Shown piece after piece: positions 44,988 through 50,897 of a stretch of 64,000 nucleotides of DNA. The notes below the pieces were generated by a model. The model was given only the letters and a program-made list of their open reading frames with translations. It made no database searches and was not told the DNA's origin. The DNA comes from Symbiopectobacterium purcellii (GTDB taxonomy: Bacteria > Pseudomonadota > Gammaproteobacteria > Enterobacterales > Enterobacteriaceae): positions 2,542,001-2,606,000 of the forward strand of contig NZ_CP081864.1 in assembly GCF_019797845.1 (NCBI RefSeq), written 5' to 3'. The translations under genes were made by a program, and so were the position numbers. Position 1 is the stretch's first letter, and the number at the start of each line of letters is the position of its first letter.

Positions 44988-45911
44988 TTAAATATTATCA
45001 TAAATAGATTTATTGCTTTGATTATATAGCTCTGCATATATAGGTTCATCATCTAATTCACTAGGATGAGAATAAATTTGCGATCTATTTAATTCATTAA
45101 TTTCATTATTAATTTCTTTAGCGAGACTTTCTTGTGTATTTCTTCTTATTTCGTTAATTGATTGAGCAAAATGATAAATCCACTCATTTTCTGTTCCTAT
45201 TGTTTTTGTGATATCCATGCCATCAATAGAATCTAGCGAAGAGCGCTGCTGGACATAATAATCAAAACATTTCATTTGTAATGAAATCCATTTTTGGGCT
45301 AAACGCTGATTAATAGCCATTTCTTGCTTTGCCTCTTCATCCAATAAATGCAGATTTACTCGTCCCTGATTTGCTAAAGACACGCCTTCTAATTTATTTT
45401 GCTTACCATCGTATTTTACTTTATTTAAAGCTACATCGAGACCTGCACGGATGACAGTGTCATTGTCTAATAATTCACTACTATTAGTTAATTCTCTTTC
45501 TTTTAAAGAACAAACGTCTTTTTCAGTGCTCCCATAAACTAATTCTCGCTCATCCATAACATTTTTAATAGAAAAAGAAAAAGTATATGTACCATCTTCG
45601 TTGTTTTGAGTAATAAATGCCTGAAATCTATCTTGATAAGCCGGATATGCCATTTCCTTAAGTTGATAAAAAGCAGTCACTTTTTTCAAGATAGATTCAG
45701 TATCAAGCTCATCATTATTATGAGTTAACTCATAAATTTTTTCCAGCGCTTCACTTGTGTTGGTTCCACAAAACCAATCTTTAATTTTTTCCCATATTCC
45801 AACATGTATGGCTTCATCTTTTGATGAACTATTAATAGCGCGCTGGATATTTTCATCACTAAACGTTCTATTGAATGCGAATAGTGAATTACCTTGAATA
45901 GAAAGTGACAT
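44988..45911 (-). CDS. Putative type III secretion effector with WEKI-type N-terminal domain and EPIYA motif
   Basis: 307 aa, AT-rich, unlike the neighbouring phage genes. Residues ~30-100 follow the N-terminal translocation domain of Salmonella SPI-2 effectors (SifA, SseJ, SspH1/2, SlrP): KDEAIHVGIWEKIKDWFCGT with the WEKIxx(F/W)F signature at 40-47, then EALEKIYEL and FYQLKEMAYPAYQDRF. The C-terminus holds DDEPIYAEL (EPIYA at 289-293) and KSIYDNI (Y304), YxxL/I motifs eight residues apart. EPIYA motifs are phosphorylated by host kinases in CagA, Tir-like and Tarp-type effectors. The middle part is not recognised. AAGGAT precedes the ATG at 45911; a longer start at 45953 is less likely. The TAA may truncate a longer form. 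Confidence 0.72.
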   Translation of the reverse strand: MSLSIQGNSLFAFNRTFSDENIQRAINSSSKDEAIHVGIWEKIKDWFCGTNTSEALEKIYELTHNNDELDTESILKKVTAFYQLKEMAYPAYQDRFQAFITQNNEDGTYTFSFSIKNVMDERELVYGSTEKDVCSLKERELTNSSELLDNDTVIRAGLDVALNKVKYDGKQNKLEGVSLANQGRVNLHLLDEEAKQEMAINQRLAQKWISLQMKCFDYYVQQRSSLDSIDGMDITKTIGTENEWIYHFAQSINEIRRNTQESLAKEINNEINELNRSQIYSHPSELDDEPIYAELYNQSNKSIYDNI

Positions 45912-45965
45912 AATATCGATCCTTTTCTGTTTGCGACTCAAATTTGTTGACAATAGATATTTATC

Positions 45966-46267
45966 ACATATTCGCCGGACTGATCAACCCGATCGCTGGA
46001 CATGAAGTGATTCCAGTACCTGTGCTGGAGGAAAAGCACTATACCGCTACGCAAATCGGCAAGATTTTCAATGTCTCGGCAAACAAGATTGGCCGTATCG
46101 CCAACGATAACAACATGAAGACGGAGGAATACGGCGAGTACTATCTGGACAAGTCACGCTACAGCGACAAGCAGGTTGAGGCTTTCCGCTACAACGATAA
46201 GGCACTGGAAAAGTTCAATGACATCCTGCTTGCGGAGTTGGAGGCGGCAAACAGCGGACTCGTATAG
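45966..46267 (+). pseudogene. C-terminal fragment of a phage DNA-binding/antirepressor-type protein
   Basis: Reads HYTATQIGKIFNVSANKIGR then DKSRYSDKQVEAFRYNDKAL, a C-terminal domain common on phage antirepressors. No phage-like N-terminus or start lies upstream; the sequence changes to AT-rich cargo DNA at about 45965. The fragment marks the boundary of the inserted effector module. Confidence 0.65.
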
Positions 46268-46350
46268 CCATAAACCGAAACCCACCGCCCCATTGACGCA
46301 AGGATAACCCATGCGCTATAGTCACTCTGCATCTGCAAATTCAGGTGCCG

Positions 46351-46562
46351 GGATTCGAAACCCCGGATAACTAACAAGGCGCATAACACGCCTACAGCGT
46401 GTTTTTTTATGCGTCAGTCTGCCATATCAGAATAATGGTGGGCTGGATGGGGGAGCCGCAAGGCTCGCCGGGTCCTTGTTAGCCGGTAGTTTCGAACCCT
46501 GTTCAGCTCACCGCCAAATGAGATTCGAAACCTCTAGGTGGTGATGTTCCTTAACTAACAAG
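46351..46562 (+). ncRNA. P4 CI / P1 C4-like antisense RNA region upstream of an antirepressor gene
   Basis: Three related blocks: X1 (46351-46379, GGATTCGAAACCCCGGATAA then CTAACAAGG), Y (46474-46499) and X2 (46519-46562, with GATTCGAAACC ... TTAACTAACAAGG). Y is the reverse complement of the X core (CCTTGTTAGCCGG ... TTCGAACCC), so RNA from this region can pair X with Y. Blocks are separated by a terminator. C4/CI RNAs of P1, P7 and P4 use such pairing to switch off a downstream antirepressor gene, here the BRO-N gene. Confidence 0.6.
46385..46409 (+). terminator. Terminator inside the antisense-RNA region
   Basis: AACACGC-CTACA-GCGTGTT stem followed by a T run; would release a short RNA containing block X1. 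Confidence 0.85.
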
Positions 46563-46574
46563 GAAATCATTACT

Positions 46575-47310
46575 ATGACAACCTTAATGTTCCGCAATAC
46601 CGTTATTGAAACCATATCCCACAACGGGCAGATCTGGTTTACCTCTGCTGAGCTTGCTAAAGCACTCGAGTATGCAGATCCCAAAGCAGTTTCCGGGCTT
46701 TATAACAGCAACAAAGACGAATTCGCAACAGGCATGTCTCAGGTGGTCGAATCGACCACTTCAGGGAATTACCGCAAAAAGACTCGCATTTTCTCTCTAC
46801 GCGGCGCACATCTCGTCGCAATGTTTTCCCGTACCCCTGTTGCCAAAGAGTTTCGCAAATGGGTGCTGGATCTTCTCGACAGAGAAACCAATATCCCACA
46901 ATACAAACCCCAGGCCGCCGAACTGTTCAGCGACGATGATACCCGTTGCCTGACTCATCTGGTCTGGAGCATGAGCAACGGCTTTCACTTTGACCGTGCA
47001 TGGACACAGGCCATCTGGTATGCCCTGCGCCGTGTAACCGGCGTACCCTCCCCTCAGCACTTCGAAATCCGTGCTGGCAGAAGAGTGCCGCCGTATCTAC
47101 AGCATTACCAACACGCTCAAGGGTGCCATCTTCGACGCTGAGAAGCAGACGCTACGCCGTGTTCTGCGTCACCGTGAAGATGAAGCTATCGTACTGGGCG
47201 AGATGCAGCACATGCTTGAAGAGAGCACGCAGCAGCATTACGGCGTCATGACCCACGCACTCGAAAAATGGCAACAGGCGAACGTTAGCCAGTTCCTTCA
47301 GCGCCACTAA
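46575..47310 (+). pseudogene. BRO-N-type antirepressor gene with a frameshift
   Basis: The first frame begins MTTLMFRNTVIETISHNGQI and holds a BRO-N domain (WFTSAELAKALEYADPKAVS; FSLRGAHLVAMFSRTPVAKE). After SPQHFEIR, near 47070, the coding signal shifts by +1: the new frame reads LAEECRRIYSITNTLKGAIF and ends NVSQFLQRH at 47310. The upper frame continues only to 47141. A small deletion probably inactivated it, leaving the BRO-N domain with a wrong tail. Confidence 0.82.
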
Positions 47311-47367
47311 TCCAGTAATTCCGCCCCGGGATTCCATTAATCACATTGACTTGTGAGAGGTTTACTC

Positions 47368-48072
47368 ATGCAAAATTTAACCATTGCACAAACATTAACC
47401 ATGTCCAGCCGTGAAATCGCCGAACTGACCGAAAAGCAGCATAAACATGTGCTGGAAGACTGCCGCAAAATGTTCGAGGCGCTCAATATTCAATCGGCCG
47501 ACTTTTCGGCTGATTACAAAGACAGCAAAGGACGCACCTATCAGGAGTTTTTGCTTGACCAGGACTTAACGATGACGCTTGTCATGGGGTACAGCATCGA
47601 ACTTCGCCATAAAGTCGCCAAGCGCTGGCGTGAACTGGAAAAACAGTTAGCCATCCCCGCAGACCCCATTCAGATGCTCAACGACCCGGCAGCCATGCGC
47701 GGTATTCTGCTTACCTACACCGAAAAGGTTATCGCTCTTGAAAGCAAAGTTGAGGAGATGGCCCCAGACGTGAAAGCCCTGCACCGCATCGCAAAATCTG
47801 ACGGCGGCATATGCATCACCAACGCCGCCAAGGAGTTGCAGGTACGCCCCAAAGACCTGTTCGCCTTTCTCCGTGAGCGTGGCTGGATTTATCGCCGTAT
47901 CGGTGTCAAGAACTGGATAGCCTACCAGAGCAAAATCCAGTCCGGCTACCTCGAGCATAAAATCTCACTTATCCCCTGCGACGACGGCACCGACAAAATC
48001 CGCGAGCAGGTGCTGGTGACACCGAAGGGACTGGCGAAGCTGTCCCAAGCGTTCTGCCTCGAACCGGCGTAA
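47368..48072 (+). CDS. Rha/KilAC-type phage antirepressor
   Basis: 234 aa. The N-terminal Rha domain (MSSREIAELTEKQHKHVLED; YQEFLLDQDLTMTLVMGYS) is joined by a coiled linker to a C-terminal KilAC/ANT domain (ITNAAKELQVRPKDLFAFLR; LVTPKGLAKLSQAF). The ATG at 47368 follows GAGAGG. Intact and placed after the damaged BRO-N gene. With a non-cleavable CI, this is the best candidate for an inducing antirepressor. Confidence 0.87.
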   Translation: MQNLTIAQTLTMSSREIAELTEKQHKHVLEDCRKMFEALNIQSADFSADYKDSKGRTYQEFLLDQDLTMTLVMGYSIELRHKVAKRWRELEKQLAIPADPIQMLNDPAAMRGILLTYTEKVIALESKVEEMAPDVKALHRIAKSDGGICITNAAKELQVRPKDLFAFLRERGWIYRRIGVKNWIAYQSKIQSGYLEHKISLIPCDDGTDKIREQVLVTPKGLAKLSQAFCLEPA

Positions 48073-48150
48073 TCAAATGTCCTTTCACCGCCCCGGTAAT
48101 ACACCGGGGTTACATTTTCTTCATCGTTTTTACTAACGAGGACTTTACTC

Positions 48151-48219
48151 ATGCAAAATTTAATTTCTGAACATATTTTAACCATTTCCAGCCGCTACGA
48201 GCGGTTTTTTTTCGCCTGA
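48151..48219 (+). pseudogene. Truncated duplicate of the Rha gene start
   Basis: Leader and first codons copy those of the Rha gene (ACTC ATG CAAAATTTA...; MQNLISEHILTISSRYERFF against MQNLTIAQTLTMSSREI). The frame runs into a terminator hairpin and stops after 22 codons. It may be a decayed duplicate or a leader peptide. Confidence 0.5.
48192..48212 (+). terminator. Terminator after the antirepressor genes
   Basis: CCGCT-ACG-AGCGG stem with eight T. Confidence 0.8.
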
Positions 48220-48234
48220 ATTAAGGAGATGAGG

Positions 48235-48495
48235 ATGGAAATCAGCATCGGTGACAAATACGTCATCACAGCAGACCAGTACCAATATGTTTTGCAGGAG
48301 CGCAAGGCGAAGAAAGACGGAAAGAATGCAGGTGGTGAATATCTTTCGACCATCGGCTATTACACGAAGCTGCCACAGCTTATTAGCCGACTATGTCACT
48401 TGGATGTAATGACGTCAGACGCGCAGACGTTGCAGGCCGTAGAGCAGCGCATAGCGAGGTTATCGTTGGAAATTGAATCAGCATTCGGGAGATGA
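48235..48495 (+). CDS. DUF5405-like phage protein (86 aa)
   Basis: Begins MEISIGDKYVITADQYQYVL and contains GGEYLSTIGYYTKLPQLISRL, which resembles DUF5405 proteins of prophages. AAGGAG gives the start at 48235 rather than the ATG two codons earlier. Function unknown. Confidence 0.7.
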   Translation: MEISIGDKYVITADQYQYVLQERKAKKDGKNAGGEYLSTIGYYTKLPQLISRLCHLDVMTSDAQTLQAVEQRIARLSLEIESAFGR

Positions 48496-48497
48496 GG

Positions 48498-48782
48498 ATG
48501 AGTAAGCATACGCCGGGGCCGTGGAAATGGTGGACGAGTAATAGCTTTCGCCGCCTGAGTGGTCCAGACGGTAAGGATGGTGGCGTACTTTGCCCGACTG
48601 TGAGCAAAAGTGACGGGCACCCTGATTTAATCGTGAGCAAGGCTAATATGGAGCTGATTGAAGCCGCACCGGATTTGCTTGAGGCGCTGGAAGGTGCTTT
48701 AGGCTGGCTCAATAACGGGCTGGCACGCGAGCATTACGATAAGGCAGTTGCCGCCATAGCCAAGGCCAAAGGTGAATCATGA
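48498..48782 (+). CDS. TPGPW-type phage protein (94 aa)
   Basis: Begins MSKHTPGPWKWWTSNSFRRL; the middle NMELIEAAPDLLEALEGAL is a widespread phage motif of unknown function (Ea8.5/Ea22-like neighbours). GAGATGAGG precedes the ATG. Its stop overlaps the next start (ATGA). Confidence 0.8.
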   Translation: MSKHTPGPWKWWTSNSFRRLSGPDGKDGGVLCPTVSKSDGHPDLIVSKANMELIEAAPDLLEALEGALGWLNNGLAREHYDKAVAAIAKAKGES

Positions 48783-48871
48783 AGCGAACAGCGCTAACAG
48801 CAAAGCTATTTCTAGCCGCTCGTGTAGCGGCTTTTTTGTGGGCGTCATTCATCATTTGGAGCGCGATATGA
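48779..48871 (+). CDS. 30-aa membrane peptide overlapping a hairpin
   Basis: ATGA-coupled to the preceding gene. Reads MKRTALTAKLFLAARVAAFL then WASFIIWSAI, basic start and one membrane helix. Its codons contain a terminator-like hairpin (AGCCGCT-CGTGT-AGCGGCT then T6, about 48811-48836), so it may be both attenuator and peptide. Confidence 0.5.
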   Translation: MKRTALTAKLFLAARVAAFLWASFIIWSAI

Positions 48872-49056
48872 TGCGAATACCCTTACCTCTGTGGCTGCTT
48901 ACGGTCTGCGTGGTGGCCTTCTCATTTTTTCTCTACTGGCACATTGAGCATCGCAACTTCCTCTTATCGCTGCTTAGTGTGGCCGGATTCACCCTGTGCC
49001 TGACTGAACTCGTGCAGCGCCTGGTTGAGCATTTCAGAAACCGGAGGCGGCAATGA
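48868..49056 (+). CDS. Small two-helix membrane protein (62 aa)
   Basis: TTGGAG before the ATG. Reads MMRIPLPLWLLTVCVVAFSF, a second helix LLSLLSVAGFTLCLTELV and a basic tail EHFRNRRRQ. Not recognised; overlaps both neighbours by 4 bases. Confidence 0.65.
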   Translation: MMRIPLPLWLLTVCVVAFSFFLYWHIEHRNFLLSLLSVAGFTLCLTELVQRLVEHFRNRRRQ

Positions 49057-49115
49057 CGCTATTCGAATGGGCTGTAGCGATTATGGTTGGTCTGGCTGTG
49101 TTTCGGGTTATCTGA
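49053..49115 (+). CDS. 20-aa membrane peptide
   Basis: GGAGGCGGCA precedes ATG; reads MTLFEWAVAIMVGLAVFRVI. Overlaps the preceding stop. Likely translated; unknown function. Confidence 0.45.
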   Translation: MTLFEWAVAIMVGLAVFRVI

Positions 49116-49125
49116 GGACATCACT

Positions 49126-49362
49126 GTGAATGCTGATGAATGGCTGAATGAGTGCTTATCGATGGGAGAAAGAAGAAAGGATGCTCTTGGCATTTCGATA
49201 CCGCGTGAACTGTTCCTGAAAGACGTGTTTGCTGATATTCAGAAAACAGTTGTGTTTGAAGTGCCAGTACCGAATGAAGGCGAAGATTTGAAAATGTATC
49301 ACCGCCGCGTGTGTGTTGCCGCAAAGAAATCAGGCGGTACTGTGGTTACTAAGGTTAAGTGA
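49126..49362 (+). CDS. Small unknown protein (78 aa)
   Basis: GTG start after GAGGACATCACT; reads MNADEWLNECLSMGERRKDA and ends KKSGGTVVTKVK. Charged and soluble. A TTG 13 codons upstream is also open. Not recognised. Confidence 0.5.
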   Translation: MNADEWLNECLSMGERRKDALGISIPRELFLKDVFADIQKTVVFEVPVPNEGEDLKMYHRRVCVAAKKSGGTVVTKVK

Positions 49363-49369
49363 GGTTGTG

Positions 49370-49555
49370 ATGAACTTGATATCAAAAACAGAAGTCATGG
49401 AGCTACTGCACATAAAGTCTCGCGATACCCTTTACCGGTACGAGAAAAACAGAGGCTTCCCGCGCCCAATCAAACAGCACCCAACCTACTACTTGAAATC
49501 GGCGGTAGAGGATTGGGCGGTCAGGCAATCGCAGGGGATCACTTCAAATTCTTAA
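49370..49555 (+). CDS. AlpA-type excisionase / regulator
   Basis: 61 aa winged-helix protein: LISKTEVMELLHIKSRDTLYRYE then RGFPRPIK and YLKSAVEDW, the MerR-like AlpA pattern used by excisionases. Convergent with and overlapping the integrase end by 17 bases. Likely directs excision. Confidence 0.8.
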   Translation: MNLISKTEVMELLHIKSRDTLYRYEKNRGFPRPIKQHPTYYLKSAVEDWAVRQSQGITSNS

Positions 49556-50717
49556 TGTGCCAGAAAATTTTATCAGCATGTAATTCGTATGCTTCCTTCT
49601 GCTCTTTCAGCCAATCATGCTTGTTGTACACCGCCATCACGCCGCCAAGCTCATGCCCTAGCATCTTCTCAGTGACGTGCGGTGCAATTCCCTCCTCTGA
49701 TAGCCTGGTTGATAGCGAACGCCTGAAGTCGTGCGCTCTCCAGTATCCCAAGTCCATGCCTTCACGCAGGCGGATGATGAATCTGTTTGCGGCTGCGATT
49801 GTCATCGGCTCAGAAAGTCGCTGTCCGGGGAAAAGGACATCCCCGTAGGCATCCATCAATCTTTCCAGCATAGGCTTTATCTGGTCGAATATGGGCCGCC
49901 TGATGGCGCTTTTTGTCTTGCTTCTCTCGCCCGGCACTGTCCATATCAAATCATGCATATCAAACTCTCTTGATACAGACTCCCTCAATTCGGTATTACG
50001 ACATCCCCATAGCATCGACATTTGGTGCAATAGCTTGTTTGGCGTGGTCGCCCTGCTCTGCTCTATCGCTACCCATATCCTTGCCAGTTCCGTATATGTG
50101 AAAACGCGCTCACCGCGATCTGCCCTTGTGCCGATATCTTTCGGGCTGATTTTCATCAGGGATGACCCATTGATCAGTTGTCTACGTATGCACCAATTGA
50201 TTGCTGATTTGGTCTGCACAAATAGGGTTCTGGCTCGCTTGCTGTTTACCCGCTCCTGCTCGGTGAAATAGTCCATCCACTCGCGCACGTTGATTGTATC
50301 TATCGGTCGGCCGGGGAATTCATCTCGGATAATCCTTACTGCCACAGCCTCATACAGCGCTGCTGTTTTGGGGCGCAACTGCGTGTGTACATAATCCTGA
50401 CGCCAGCGATCAATGCATTCTGATAAAGTAAGCTCTTTCGTGGCTCCGGCCGGTGAGAAGTAATTACGCGGATCATCACCCCTGTCATACATTAACCGGA
50501 GTTCTCCGACGAGTACGCGAGCATCCTTAAGAAGCATTGCTGGGTACTTGCCGATTGTTAGGCGCTGCGGTTGGCCGTTCCAGCGGTAGCGAAACTGAAA
50601 GGCGATAGAGCCTTTTGGTGATACCCTAGCGGACAGGCCATCACCATCGGTTAACTCTGTGCGCGAGTCCTGAGATTTACCAAGTAGTGAGCGTAGTTTT
50701 GTGTCGCTAAGGGCCAT
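49539..50717 (-). CDS. int: Prophage tyrosine integrase (P4 type)
   Basis: 392 aa. N-terminal DUF4102 arm-binding domain (GDGLSARVSPKGSIAFQFRY), core-binding domain, and catalytic residues: Arg in LWGCRNTELRE, His-x-x-Arg in HDFRRS, His in GHELGGV, and Tyr in MAVYNKHD. Start at the ATG at 50717. It lies next to attR and catalyses integration into sbcB. Confidence 0.94.
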   Translation of the reverse strand: MALSDTKLRSLLGKSQDSRTELTDGDGLSARVSPKGSIAFQFRYRWNGQPQRLTIGKYPAMLLKDARVLVGELRLMYDRGDDPRNYFSPAGATKELTLSECIDRWRQDYVHTQLRPKTAALYEAVAVRIIRDEFPGRPIDTINVREWMDYFTEQERVNSKRARTLFVQTKSAINWCIRRQLINGSSLMKISPKDIGTRADRGERVFTYTELARIWVAIEQSRATTPNKLLHQMSMLWGCRNTELRESVSREFDMHDLIWTVPGERSKTKSAIRRPIFDQIKPMLERLMDAYGDVLFPGQRLSEPMTIAAANRFIIRLREGMDLGYWRAHDFRRSLSTRLSEEGIAPHVTEKMLGHELGGVMAVYNKHDWLKEQKEAYELHADKIFWHIKNLK

Positions 50718-50725
50718 GATAATAT

Positions 50726-50769
50726 TGTGTACACGAGGTAAAATTGAGTGTGTACCAATTATGTACACA
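50726..50769. repeat. Three TGTGTAC repeats near attR (candidate integrase arm sites / operator)
   Basis: TGTGTAC at 50726-50732 and 50749-50755, inverted at 50763-50769. The same heptamer is found twice near attL. They also overlap the int promoter region, so they may autoregulate int. Confidence 0.5.
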
Positions 50770-50897
50770 AATAGCCTCGGACTAGCAAATGCAATTTAAC
50801 GAATTGCGGTACAATGTAAGACAAATAAAGACAGATAGCCACCTTAAGCAACTGGTTGTAATAGACAAAATGACGCACGAGAGCGATTAATAAGACA

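Noticed and set aside
44990..45060. The YAEL-x8-YDNI spacing as proof of an ITAM
   Set aside because: The spacing fits the formula, but short tyrosine patterns arise by chance; kept only as a remark under the effector finding.
45944..45965. TTG start proposed for the 45966 fragment
   Set aside because: These codons derive from the AT-rich cargo boundary, not from the phage protein; the fragment is better treated as headless.
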